Made by a program: the position numbers and the translations under genes. A DNA stretch of 44,681 nucleotides from Gammaproteobacteria bacterium (GTDB taxonomy: Bacteria; Pseudomonadota; Gammaproteobacteria; SG8-11): NCBI GenBank assembly GCA_030610155.1, contig JAUWSG010000006.1, forward strand, positions 1 through 44,681, written 5' to 3'. The notes below the pieces were generated by a model. It was not told the DNA's origin, ran no database searches, and worked only from the letters and a program-made list of their open reading frames with translations. Shown here piece by piece: positions 1-8,598 of this stretch; position 1 is the stretch's first letter; every line of letters starts with the position of its first letter.

Positions 1-251
1 CAGATAAAACGCACCGAAGCGAGTCCAAAACCCCACCGCTCATAACTATCTTTTGCTGCCTGTATGACTTCAGGATTATTTGCCAGGCCGAGATAGTTAT
101 TGGCACACATATTAATTACCTCGCTGCCATCAGCCAGGGTGATATTGTTTTTCTGATCAGAGGCAATGACACGTTCATTTTTCCAGAGGCCGGCTTCTTT
201 TATTTCCTCTAACTCTTGCGCCAGACTTGTTTTCGCACTATTGAAGCTCAT
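1..251 (-). CDS. kbl: Glycine C-acetyltransferase (2-amino-3-ketobutyrate CoA ligase), N-terminal part
   Basis: This PLP enzyme converts 2-amino-3-oxobutyrate plus CoA into glycine and acetyl-CoA, the step after threonine dehydrogenase. Only the first 83 codons lie in the window and the rest runs off the left edge. The visible part reads MSFNSAKTSLAQELEEIKEA and then contains INMCANNYLGLANNPEVI and WGFGLASVRF, which are typical of the alpha-oxoamine synthase family to which Kbl belongs. The gene starts 17 bases after the tdh stop, so the two are probably co-transcribed in the order tdh-kbl, the reverse of E. coli. The assignment is firm because of both sequence and partner. Confidence 0.93.
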   Translation of the reverse strand, partial: MSFNSAKTSLAQELEEIKEAGLWKNERVIASDQKNNITLADGSEVINMCANNYLGLANNPEVIQAAKDSYERWGFGLASVRFI

Positions 252-268
252 ATCTGCTCTCCGTTTAT

Positions 269-1315
269 TTAACGCGCTTCCCAGCTGAGGATCACCTTGC
301 CGGATTGACCTGATCGCATGACATCAAAGCCTTTCTGGAAATCGGTGTAATGGTAACGATGGGTAATAATTTTTTCCAACGGCAGACCACTTTGTACCAT
401 CATCACGCCTTTATACCAGGTTTCAAATATCTCACGACCATAAATGCCTTTAATAAATAACCCTTTAAAAACGACTTTGGTCCAGTCGATACCGGTACCA
501 TCCGGCATGATGCCGAGCATCGCAATGCTGCCACCATTAATCATCATGCCGAGCACGTCCCTGAACGCCTTTGGCGAGCCTGACATTTCCAGGCACACAT
601 CGAAGCCTTCAAGAATGCCCAGGCTACGCATGAATTCTTCAGTGATTCCCCCGTTGTTAACGTTGATGGGAATCGCTTTTGGTACGATGCTTTTTGCCAG
701 ATCCAGTCTGTAATCATTTATATCGGTAATGACGATATTGCGTGCGCCACAGTGGGCAGCAACCATCGCAGACATAATGCCAATTGGGCCTGCGCCAGTG
801 ATCAACACGTCCTCACCTACCATGTTAAAAGAAAGCGCCGTGTGGACAGCATTTCCATAAGGATCAAAACAGGCAAGTACTTCCAGAGGAATTTCAAAAT
901 TCGGTCTGAAAATATTTTTGGCAGGAATAGATAAATACTCGGCAAAGCAACCCGTGCGATTTACGCCAATACCAATCGTATTGGGGCAAAGGTGGCGCCT
1001 GCCAGCCAAACAGTTACGACAACGCTCGCAGACAATGTGTCCCTCTCCGGAAACCACGTCACCAATATTCAATTCGGTGACATTCGCGCCCATTTCAACA
1101 ATAACACCAGCAAACTCATGGCCGATTGTCATTGGCACGGGGATTGTTTTCTGTGCCCATTCGTCCCAGTTGTATATGTGTACATCCGTTCCGCAAATGG
1201 CTGTTTTCTGGATCTTGACCAGCACATCATTATTGCCAACTTTCGGGATAGGCACATCTTCTAACCACAAACCTTCCGTGGTATTTTTTTTAACTAAGGC
1301 TTTCATTGTCTTCAT
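269..1315 (-). CDS. tdh: L-threonine 3-dehydrogenase
   Basis: This is an NAD- and zinc-dependent cytoplasmic medium-chain dehydrogenase that oxidises L-threonine to 2-amino-3-oxobutyrate. The 348 residues are close to the usual 341. Visible landmarks are the catalytic zinc region (AICGTDVH, Cys41; GHE, His66 and Glu67), four structural-zinc cysteines (96, 99, 102, 110) and the Rossmann signature GAGPIGIM near residue 174. The C-terminus [16 protein letters not shown] is characteristic of Tdh. The second methionine (residue 4, position 1306) aligns better with the family start MKAL, so translation may begin there. It is followed directly by kbl, giving a complete threonine-to-glycine route. 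Confidence 0.97.
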   Translation of the reverse strand: MKTMKALVKKNTTEGLWLEDVPIPKVGNNDVLVKIQKTAICGTDVHIYNWDEWAQKTIPVPMTIGHEFAGVIVEMGANVTELNIGDVVSGEGHIVCERCRNCLAGRRHLCPNTIGIGVNRTGCFAEYLSIPAKNIFRPNFEIPLEVLACFDPYGNAVHTALSFNMVGEDVLITGAGPIGIMSAMVAAHCGARNIVITDINDYRLDLAKSIVPKAIPINVNNGGITEEFMRSLGILEGFDVCLEMSGSPKAFRDVLGMMINGGSIAMLGIMPDGTGIDWTKVVFKGLFIKGIYGREIFETWYKGVMMVQSGLPLEKIITHRYHYTDFQKGFDVMRSGQSGKVILSWEAR

Positions 1316-1440
1316 CGCACCAGTATTACTTTAAACGTTGAGGTATCCTGAGTCTTTCGTTATTCCATTGTCTCTATCGTAACAATTTTTTCATGGAAAA
1401 TATATTAGACACCGAAGAATCGATAATTCGATTTTCTGTG

Positions 1441-2919
1441 CTATATCGAACGGAATTGAGTGAGTAACTCGGCGCGAAATCTATCCAGGTCAATTGAATG
1501 TTCCTGGCTATAACTGGCTTTGGAAAGCTGCTTCATTAAGATGTCAAAATCATTATTCACATTAAAATGTGATCGCCAATGCAGTGCCCAGTTGCGTAGA
1601 GTCATATTAGTAGGCCAACCCTCTGCCCTGGCTAATATACACATTGCTTTTCGTATATCAATGATGGTGTTTGCCTTTTCTATGAGGCCCACGGCATTTT
1701 GTCGAAGATGGCTGCGCTTGCGAATAAAACAAAATTTATCGTAAAGAGATTTACCTGTCCATAACAGCAATAGGCAGACCAAACTGCCAATGAAGACCCG
1801 CCAGAACATGCCAAGAACAACGACATTTTGTGGCTGGTGAGTTGTAGTGATTATTCTTCCGCTATCCGGGTCAAAATACTGTACGCGTAAGGTCGGTAAG
1901 TTTAGTCTGCCGCTGACAACAGGTTTAAAGGGTATGTGATGTAAGACCTGACTTTGTAGAGTGCCCTTTATTGCGGTTTGTTTTCGTTGCGTATTTGTCG
2001 GAAAAAAGCGAATTTCAGGGTTGGAGTTAATTTGTCGCAATACTGGTGGCATCCAGTTCGGTGAAACTTTACGGCCAGTCAGTTCGATATCCCAATAGTT
2101 TAGTGTGTCCGGTAAAATCAGCTTATCTGATTTCAGGGCGCTAGCGATGCTGATTTTGCCAACTGGCATTGTAGGCGGTATATAAGGAGGTAAAGCCTTA
2201 ATATTCAGGTCTTGTTGCGGCAGAAAATAAGTTCTCAAGGTTTGGCCGGACTTGCGATATTCAATCGGTGGTATATCAATATTGTATTGTCCTGCAGAAA
2301 GTGAAAATAGTGCCCAGCCAATGTGCAGTACTGTATATTCGGTCCCATTACGCTGAATTATTTCAGTTTTTTCAGGCAAGCTAAATACTTCAAAGCCTGG
2401 AATCTTTGGTTCTTCTGAACGCAGTGAGACAAAGGTATCTGTTGTGGTGACTTTCATCTCGATGACCACTTGTTGGCGTTCCCATGCCTGAGTCGATGAG
2501 ATTGTAATATCACGCTTAATGTTAATGTCACCGCTGTGTGATCTATGTATACCTGGTTTTACCAAAATGGGTTGTGATTTGCTTTGAATGCCCGCAAGAC
2601 TCAGTATCGGTATGGTAAGCGTACCAACTTGTCGGGGATAAAGTTTGAGCTGTATTAACTGTACGGGTTGATCCGGCCATCGAGGGTCTTCAGTCTCTTC
2701 GGTGGTTTCTTCAATAATCACGCCGAATTTCTTTTCGAGTTCACGCAAGTCGATATTAATCAGTTTTTCTTCAAGATTAATGCCATAGAGTTCAGCATCA
2801 ATATGATGGCCAAGCTGGATTTCTGTTTTGTCTAGGATAAGTAGTATTTGAGGGGCAGCAACTGCAAATGTTGGCAGCAGCCATAATAGACTTATCGCAT
2901 AGGCTAGTTGTCTTACCAT
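1441..2919 (-). CDS. batD: BatD-like protein (oxygen tolerance / Bat operon)
   Basis: This 492-aa membrane-anchored protein is the last gene of the Bat operon. It has an N-terminal signal peptide (hydrophobic stretch ending FAVAA near residue 22), a long predicted beta-rich periplasmic region, and one transmembrane helix near residues 370-390 (FWRVFIGSLVCLLLLW), followed by a basic cytoplasmic tail. The phrase VVIEMKVTTTDTFV resembles the repeated BatD domain. It overlaps the preceding BatB/C gene by 7 bases, which suggests translational coupling. BatD proteins were first linked to aerotolerance in Bacteroides; their biochemical role is unsettled. The position next to BatA and BatB/C supports the name more than individual motifs do. 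Confidence 0.82.
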   Translation of the reverse strand: MVRQLAYAISLLWLLPTFAVAAPQILLILDKTEIQLGHHIDAELYGINLEEKLINIDLRELEKKFGVIIEETTEETEDPRWPDQPVQLIQLKLYPRQVGTLTIPILSLAGIQSKSQPILVKPGIHRSHSGDINIKRDITISSTQAWERQQVVIEMKVTTTDTFVSLRSEEPKIPGFEVFSLPEKTEIIQRNGTEYTVLHIGWALFSLSAGQYNIDIPPIEYRKSGQTLRTYFLPQQDLNIKALPPYIPPTMPVGKISIASALKSDKLILPDTLNYWDIELTGRKVSPNWMPPVLRQINSNPEIRFFPTNTQRKQTAIKGTLQSQVLHHIPFKPVVSGRLNLPTLRVQYFDPDSGRIITTTHQPQNVVVLGMFWRVFIGSLVCLLLLWTGKSLYDKFCFIRKRSHLRQNAVGLIEKANTIIDIRKAMCILARAEGWPTNMTLRNWALHWRSHFNVNNDFDILMKQLSKASYSQEHSIDLDRFRAELLTQFRSI

Positions 2920-4883
2920 GGTGCTATACCGGGTATCTGTCGTGGCTCTGTAAGTGGCGCAGGAAATCCTTCTTCCATTTCAAATAATTGCTTCCACAGT
3001 AACACCTGTTGATCTTCCAGTTCTGCCATGCGTAGTTGGGCGTTGATGAAAGCGAGTTTGTTGCGCTTATAATCTGCTTGTTTAACACGAGTCGTATCTT
3101 CAGCGGCAAGTCTTACCTGGCTCAGGCCTTTGTTAATAAGGGCCTTCAGGGTGGCGTCCGAAATGTCGGCTAATTCGGGTAGAGGAAGTGTTTCCAACTC
3201 CAGATTTTCATTTTCTTTAATAATGGCGAGAAAATTATTGTCATTGGTTGGTAGAGCATCGCTGGCAGGTGCAAATGGTGGACCGGAACCCATGTGGATG
3301 TCCTGGTTGGTGGGCTGCAAACGCTCGTCCACGGCTTTTTTCAAGGCGCTGCTGAAAGTTAAATTATGCAGGGTCTTTTTATGCTCTGGTTGATATAGCA
3401 GTACATCGCGGTATGCTGTTACAGCCGCGGCGTAGTTGCCCGTTTGAAAATAACTATTCCCCAGGTTGAATATTGCAATTGCACGCTCTGGATCATTATT
3501 GGCAGCCAGTATGGCCTGATTAAATTGGTGTAAGGCGCCCTTGTAGTCCGCCATTTTGTAGTGGCTTGAACCTTCGCCCAGGCGCGCAGTATAACCAGAG
3601 AGTTGTTTGTAAATTGCCAGCGCGGCAGGGTAGTTGCTGTTGGTGTAGTTTTTATAGGCCTGCTTTTCATTGATTGGCTCATCATTTTTCAAACTTGCCG
3701 GGTTGATGGCAAATACCTCTTGTTGTGGAAACAGGTTCAATAAGATGATGGCAGAAAAAATGGCAAGTGTTTTGACGATTGTAATGGCCGCTGTTTTAGA
3801 GAATGGTTTGTGGGTGGTGATTGGTAGAGACAGGTGAGAGTGTAAACGAAGGCCATAGGGTATGAGTGATAACCACAACAACATCAGAGCGGTAAATAAC
3901 GGCCAGTGGTAGAGCTCTTGCCAGATGATGTTATGGTCAGCACTGTCTTCTTCTGGACTTATGGTAAGTCTGGCAATGCCCTTGTCATAAAGTTGTTGCC
4001 AGTCGCTATCATCATCGAGGGCAGGTGTGTAGTTGTTTTGATTGGCATCACCATTTTTACCACCATTTAGGTTCGCTATCTTACGCAGATTCTTTTCGTT
4101 TAAACGTGAAATAACCGGGCGGCCTTCATATTGTAACCATTCGCCATTATCAAGCGGTATCGCTTCACCTTCAATGTTCCCCAGGCCTAATACATAAAGT
4201 GGAATGTTAGCTTGCTTTAAGGTGGTCATTGAAGAATCAGGAATTGTTGTAAAGTCGCCATCACTGAGCATAATGATGGCGGTTGGGTTTGTACTATTAG
4301 TAAGTTCTTTATGCGCTAACATAAGCGCTGTGACAGGCTCGCTACCGTGAGTAGGTAATACCAGGGTATCAAGTGCCCGAAGATAAAAACGTAAGGCCGT
4401 ATGATCTGACGTCAAGGGGGCAAGCAAATGAGGGCGGGCGGCGAAGACAATAACGCCAACCCGGCTGCCACTGGCGCGTTCTAAAAACTCTTCGATCTCG
4501 ATTTGAGCACGTCGCAAACGGCTGGGACTAATATCAGTAACATGCATTGAGCGGGATACGTCCACTACGAGCATAACATCCATATCCGTGGCCTGTTCTT
4601 GTGTCGCCAGCTCAAGGGGCAGACGTGGGCCTTCAGCCGCAATGCCAAATAGCACCCATGCCATGACATAAGCGCTATTTTTTGAGAATAATCGTTGCCA
4701 TATTTTTATGCTCTGGTGTGAAACAAGCCAGGGCATCAAGTGGGAATCGGCATAGGCCGACTGTTTGCGCTGCATTAACGAGTAAAGCAACCATGACGAT
4801 ACCGGCAAGAATATCAACAATAGCCAGAGGGGCTCGCGCCAGGATAAAATCTGAAACAGGTTTGTCAACTCTGCAGCATTCAT
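2913..4883 (-). CDS. VWA-domain plus TPR membrane protein (BatB/BatC fusion)
   Basis: This 656-aa protein joins the two parts that are separate BatB and BatC genes in Bacteroides. Two N-terminal membrane helices (about residues 19-36 and 70-85) are followed by a von Willebrand A domain with an intact metal site DxSxS (Asp108, Ser110, Ser112). Two further hydrophobic segments lie near residues 330-345 and 365-385. A TPR region (about residues 400-520, for example AIAIFNLGNSYFQTGNYAAA) precedes a polar C-terminal tail. VWA and TPR modules both mediate protein contacts, so an assembly or chaperone role at the inner membrane is likely, but the substrate is unknown. Its start overlaps the BatA stop as ATGA. 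Confidence 0.88.
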   Translation of the reverse strand: MNAAELTNLFQILSWREPLWLLLIFLPVSSWLLYSLMQRKQSAYADSHLMPWLVSHQSIKIWQRLFSKNSAYVMAWVLFGIAAEGPRLPLELATQEQATDMDVMLVVDVSRSMHVTDISPSRLRRAQIEIEEFLERASGSRVGVIVFAARPHLLAPLTSDHTALRFYLRALDTLVLPTHGSEPVTALMLAHKELTNSTNPTAIIMLSDGDFTTIPDSSMTTLKQANIPLYVLGLGNIEGEAIPLDNGEWLQYEGRPVISRLNEKNLRKIANLNGGKNGDANQNNYTPALDDDSDWQQLYDKGIARLTISPEEDSADHNIIWQELYHWPLFTALMLLWLSLIPYGLRLHSHLSLPITTHKPFSKTAAITIVKTLAIFSAIILLNLFPQQEVFAINPASLKNDEPINEKQAYKNYTNSNYPAALAIYKQLSGYTARLGEGSSHYKMADYKGALHQFNQAILAANNDPERAIAIFNLGNSYFQTGNYAAAVTAYRDVLLYQPEHKKTLHNLTFSSALKKAVDERLQPTNQDIHMGSGPPFAPASDALPTNDNNFLAIIKENENLELETLPLPELADISDATLKALINKGLSQVRLAAEDTTRVKQADYKRNKLAFINAQLRMAELEDQQVLLWKQLFEMEEGFPAPLTEPRQIPGIAPW

Positions 4884-5974
4884 TCGCTTACATTCCCCGT
4901 TTCTTTTTCTGCTTCAGGCACAGGCAGGTTAAATAAGCGTTGTAATCCCAGCGTCGAAAAAAATGTAGATAATACAAGCAGGGCAAGACCAAACAGTAAT
5001 GGCCAAAAGTAAAGAGGTTCGCGATAATAACGCGGAGGTATCTCGCGTTTGTTGGTCTCATGTTGGGCAATATCATTAATGGCCTGTTCAAGCGCTTCAG
5101 CATCGCCCGCTTGATAGTTGCGAGCGCCAGTGCGTTCGGAAATTGCTTTAAGTAATGCGATGTCAACGGGTTCATAGATAAGGCCAGTTGTACGTTGTTC
5201 TTCAGCCTCGACTGTCGTCGCGCCGATAGCAATAGTGTACAAGGGTAGCCCGGCCTCTAGAGCTAGTTCGGCCGCCGTTTCAGGATGAATCGTTCCCGTG
5301 GGGTTATCGACGTCTGTGAGCATGACCAGCACTCGATGCCGCTCTCCTTCCTGCTGTTGACGAGTTTGTTTTACCGCAAGGGCAATAGCGTCTCCTATAT
5401 TATTGAAACGCCCAACCATGGTGGCTTGTATGCGGGATATCATGCGACGCAATAAAGATTGGTCGCGGGTGAGTGGCACGAGTGTATAGGCGGCATCACC
5501 AAAAATAATAATACCAATGCGTTCGCCGGGTAATTGTTGTATGAAGCGATCTAATACACCTTTCAGCAAAGTCATACGATCAATGCGCTCACCATCAAGT
5601 ACATAGTCACGCAAAATCATGGAGACAGAAGTATCAACAATAAAGACAATGTCGCGTTCTTGTGGTGGGTCAGGCAGTCTTTCCCCGATACGGACAGGCT
5701 CTGCCAGGCTAATGATGAGACTAATCACCACGAGCCCGTAGATTATTATTTGTATTACGGGAGTTTTGTAAATGGATTGACTTTTCGGTAACAACGAAAT
5801 CAGTGGATGTAGAACTCGATGACGGAGATTCAGGTAGCCGGTGGCAAGGCTAGCGGGTTCTTTATGGTCGCCTATCGTACGCAATACCAGCGTGATGAAG
5901 AATAAAAGGGGCAATAACCACAACCATTCAGGATGTGTGAATTCAATAGCACCTGATGTTGTTATGTCAGTCAT
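4880..5974 (-). CDS. batA: VWA-domain membrane protein BatA
   Basis: This 364-aa protein has membrane helices near residues 17-32 and 73-92, a von Willebrand A domain with the complete metal-binding motif Asp114-Thr-Ser116-Val-Ser118, and a last helix near residues 320-340. This is the BatA layout, an inner-membrane protein with its VWA domain held near the membrane. It starts 8 bases inside the DUF4381 gene and ends in an ATGA overlap with the BatB/C gene, so the three are probably translated together. BatA-type proteins are thought to work with the MoxR ATPase of the same operon; the target is not known. Confidence 0.9.
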   Translation of the reverse strand: MTDITTSGAIEFTHPEWLWLLPLLFFITLVLRTIGDHKEPASLATGYLNLRHRVLHPLISLLPKSQSIYKTPVIQIIIYGLVVISLIISLAEPVRIGERLPDPPQERDIVFIVDTSVSMILRDYVLDGERIDRMTLLKGVLDRFIQQLPGERIGIIIFGDAAYTLVPLTRDQSLLRRMISRIQATMVGRFNNIGDAIALAVKQTRQQQEGERHRVLVMLTDVDNPTGTIHPETAAELALEAGLPLYTIAIGATTVEAEEQRTTGLIYEPVDIALLKAISERTGARNYQAGDAEALEQAINDIAQHETNKREIPPRYYREPLYFWPLLFGLALLVLSTFFSTLGLQRLFNLPVPEAEKETGNVSE

Positions 5975-6443
5975 TTTTCACTCCCGGCCAGCAGTTTAAC
6001 CAAAACTCTGCATCTTCGAATAGCAATGCGACTTGTTCTGGTTCATACCCCTTTGATGAATAACGGGCAATAGATAAACGTTTGAGAAATGTTCTCCAGC
6101 GGTCATTATGCGAGCGTAATTTTTCTGGTAAGGCAGTACGGTTTGAAAGCTGCTTCAAATTCAATCCTTCACGCAGGATGTTTGAAAGCTCAAAGGCGGT
6201 GTGGTGGTTTTCTAGTTGTTGTTTTTTGAAATAATTCTGCAATGTGGCGAGTCGGCGTCGCGCTAACCCTCGCACAGAAAAATAGCGTCGCCAAAACAGA
6301 AATGTGGTAATAAGCAACAAAGCGATGACGATCAGGCTGACGAAAATAATATTGAACGCATTGAATTCCAAAGCATATAGAATTGGCATTGAGGGTGGTT
6401 CAATATCAAGAATGCCTTCAAGTACTGTTGGGTTCTCTTGCAT
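5967..6443 (-). CDS. DUF4381 membrane protein of the Bat operon
   Basis: This is a 158-aa protein with a single membrane helix at about residues 30-52 (NIIFVSLIVIALLLITTFLFW) and a basic cytoplasmic part rich in Arg and Leu. Its size, single-helix layout and place between a DUF58 gene and BatA match the DUF4381 family that accompanies MoxR/VWA operons in proteobacteria. Its function is unknown; a linker between the DUF58 protein and the VWA membrane proteins is one possibility. It overlaps BatA by 8 bases. The family call rests mostly on context and layout. Confidence 0.75.
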   Translation of the reverse strand: MQENPTVLEGILDIEPPSMPILYALEFNAFNIIFVSLIVIALLLITTFLFWRRYFSVRGLARRRLATLQNYFKKQQLENHHTAFELSNILREGLNLKQLSNRTALPEKLRSHNDRWRTFLKRLSIARYSSKGYEPEQVALLFEDAEFWLNCWPGVKND

Positions 6444-6469
6444 CAGGGTTAGCTTGCCGACTGGGATAG

Positions 6470-7534
6470 TTATAACGCAGTGAGCTCAGTTTCGATGGCA
6501 TCACACTCGGTGGAAATCTGAGTATACTTTATATTCAGCGCATGGAATAGTTGTTTGCGTGCTGTGAAATGTTTCAGCGCCGCATCATTATAGGACCTGT
6601 TGGTGCTCGCGGCATTTGTATCAATAGTGACATCCGGGTTATCACTCGATGTTTGGAAGCGCGCTCTTCCAACCTGGGGTAAGTGTTGTTCAGCAGGGTC
6701 AAAAATATGTATCGCATGGACCTGGTTTTGTGCTGCCAGTTGCATCAGCCTGGCGCGATGTTGTTGCTCTAAATCAATAAAGTCGCTGATTAAATAAAGT
6801 GTTGTTCCAGGAATGAGCATGGCTTGCAACATGTTCAACACATAATTGAAATCAAATTCATTTTCCGTCGACTGACTGGAATGTGCCTGGGATGCGGGTA
6901 TCGGAGGACAGGGGGCACTGGCAGCGTAAATCAGATCGAAGGCGGCTTGCTCACCGACAGTCTCTCTAATCCATTGCGGACCCCTGGGAGTAGCCTCCAG
7001 AATGACACCACCCACAGAGGCATGATGTTGTTGTGCATCAAACGCGATACAAGCAGTTATTCTTGCTGCCTGGGTGACTTTCAGGCGTGTACGGGTACCG
7101 AAACGCATGCTCTTACGTCGGTCAAGCAATACAAATACACCGGGATGGCGCTCTTCCCGGAACACCTTCATATACAGCTCACCTGTTCTTGCGGTGAGTG
7201 GCCAATTCATATAGCGGGGTTCATCACCAGGCTGATAAGGTCGGCTTTCTTCGTAGTCCAGACCATAACCTCGATGTATTGAGCGAGTATCACCCATATG
7301 TTTGTGGGCGGTGTCGTGTGTGTTCGCGGGCTGCGTGTTTTGCGAAAACATACGATGTCGCAGCTCGAGAATATCTTTCTTGCTGAGTAATGGCTGAGTG
7401 AAATCATCCGGGCTGGAAATAAGAAAATTTGATAACCAACTTCGTAGACTACTGAGTAACGTATTTGACAAAGCAGTAATGGCTTGCATGTCAGGGTGCA
7501 GGGACAGTTTCAAGGAGGTGTTGTATGATGTCAT
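6470..7534 (-). CDS. DUF58 domain protein
   Basis: This 354-aa protein carries the DUF58 signature GLDYEESRPYQPGDEPRYMNW (about residues 92-112; compare the family pattern of an Arg-x-Tyr-x-x-Gly-Asp-x-x-Arg with a following Asp/Asn-Trp). A VWA-like fold follows, with GVFVLLDRRKSMRFG in the position of the metal motif. DUF58 proteins accompany MoxR ATPases. The longest frame overlaps moxR by 44 bases. A second Met at residue 16 (ATG 7489-7487) lies one base after the moxR TGA and would remove the overlap. Neither start has a clear Shine-Dalgarno sequence, so the true start is undecided. Confidence 0.9.
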   Translation of the reverse strand: MTSYNTSLKLSLHPDMQAITALSNTLLSSLRSWLSNFLISSPDDFTQPLLSKKDILELRHRMFSQNTQPANTHDTAHKHMGDTRSIHRGYGLDYEESRPYQPGDEPRYMNWPLTARTGELYMKVFREERHPGVFVLLDRRKSMRFGTRTRLKVTQAARITACIAFDAQQHHASVGGVILEATPRGPQWIRETVGEQAAFDLIYAASAPCPPIPASQAHSSQSTENEFDFNYVLNMLQAMLIPGTTLYLISDFIDLEQQHRARLMQLAAQNQVHAIHIFDPAEQHLPQVGRARFQTSSDNPDVTIDTNAASTNRSYNDAALKHFTARKQLFHALNIKYTQISTECDAIETELTAL

Positions 7535-8453
7535 CTACGGTGATTTGTGCAGCACGACCCGCATAGTTAAGAATCAAGCGGTGGCGCAGTACATCGGGCG
7601 CGATATCCTGGATGTCTTCCGGGGTGACATAATCTCGCCCCTGCAAATAGGCCAGTGCACTGGAAGCTCTTAACAAGGCAATGGAGGCGCGCGGTGAAGC
7701 ACCGGCGAGCAGGTAACCCTCCCATTCAGACTTCCATTCCCCAAGTTGACGCGTTGCAGTCACCAGAGACACAATGTAGCGTTCCAGCATTTCTTCCACG
7801 TGCATATCGGCAACTTCTCGTCGTGCAGCCAATACAGTTGCCGGTGTGAGTGGCGAATCGAGTGTTTGACTGTCTTCATCAAAATGTCGCGTGCGGTCTT
7901 GTTGCAGAATGATTAATTCTTCTTCGGGGCTGGGATAATCCAGAACCACATGCAATAAAAATCGATCGAGCTGAGCCTCAGGTAGTGGATAGGTACCAGA
8001 TTGTTCCAGGGGGTTTTGCGTCGCCATCACTACAAACAGGTCGGGTAGACGTCGTGTCACACCGCCCACCGTTACCTGGTGTTCCGCCATTGCTTCCAGT
8101 AATGCCGACTGAACCTTGGGCGGGGCACGATTGATTTCGTCGGCCAGGATAATCTCGTGAAATATGGGGCCATTCACAAAGGTAAAGCGGCGTGTCTCGG
8201 GATCAAAGACATCAGTACCGGTTAAGTCGCCCGGCATAAGATCTGGTGTAAACTGCACACGTTGAAAGCTGGCATGTACACCGCTTGCGAGTGTGTTGAC
8301 TGCCGTGGTTTTCGCCAGGCCGGGCACGCCTTCCAGTAATACATGGCCACCGGTGAGTAGACTGATCATAAGTCGATCCAGCAACTTGTGTTGACCTATA
8401 ATGGTTTGTTCAAGGTGTTGACGTAAAGTCAGAAATTCAGATTTAGTTTGCAT
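7491..8453 (-). CDS. MoxR-family AAA+ ATPase
   Basis: This 320-aa cytoplasmic ATPase has a Walker A motif GVPGLAKT (residues 42-49), a Walker B with ADE (104-106) inside EIILADEINRAPPKVQSALLEAM, sensor region MATQNPLEQSGTYPLPEAQLDRF and the C-terminal lid. These are textbook MoxR features. MoxR ATPases act as chaperones, often on VWA-domain partners, and here four such partners follow directly downstream. It is the first gene of the operon, preceded by a 145-base gap after valS that should hold the operon promoter; I could not pick out a convincing one. Confidence 0.95.
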   Translation of the reverse strand: MQTKSEFLTLRQHLEQTIIGQHKLLDRLMISLLTGGHVLLEGVPGLAKTTAVNTLASGVHASFQRVQFTPDLMPGDLTGTDVFDPETRRFTFVNGPIFHEIILADEINRAPPKVQSALLEAMAEHQVTVGGVTRRLPDLFVVMATQNPLEQSGTYPLPEAQLDRFLLHVVLDYPSPEEELIILQQDRTRHFDEDSQTLDSPLTPATVLAARREVADMHVEEMLERYIVSLVTATRQLGEWKSEWEGYLLAGASPRASIALLRASSALAYLQGRDYVTPEDIQDIAPDVLRHRLILNYAGRAAQITVDDIIQHLLETVPAP

Positions 8454-8598
8454 TGTTTATTTTGCCAATCCACAAGGAAGAATATTCATTTTGATATTAT
8501 CGTCCGTCTGTGATTTTGAGCGTATGATGCTCTGTATGCAGGATCATTTTTGTCTGACACCATCAGGCAGGCCATGCCTGAATTACTGCAGCAAAGCC

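Noticed and set aside
1418-1433. AATCGA-taat-TCGATT hairpin after batD
   Set aside because: It is short and AT-rich and could arise by chance; only a short T tract follows on the plus strand, which is not the transcribed direction.
8554-8590. Hairpin CAGGCA-tggcc-TGCCTG after valS as a terminator
   Set aside because: The stem is six pairs and no T-run follows on the minus strand, so termination is not supported.
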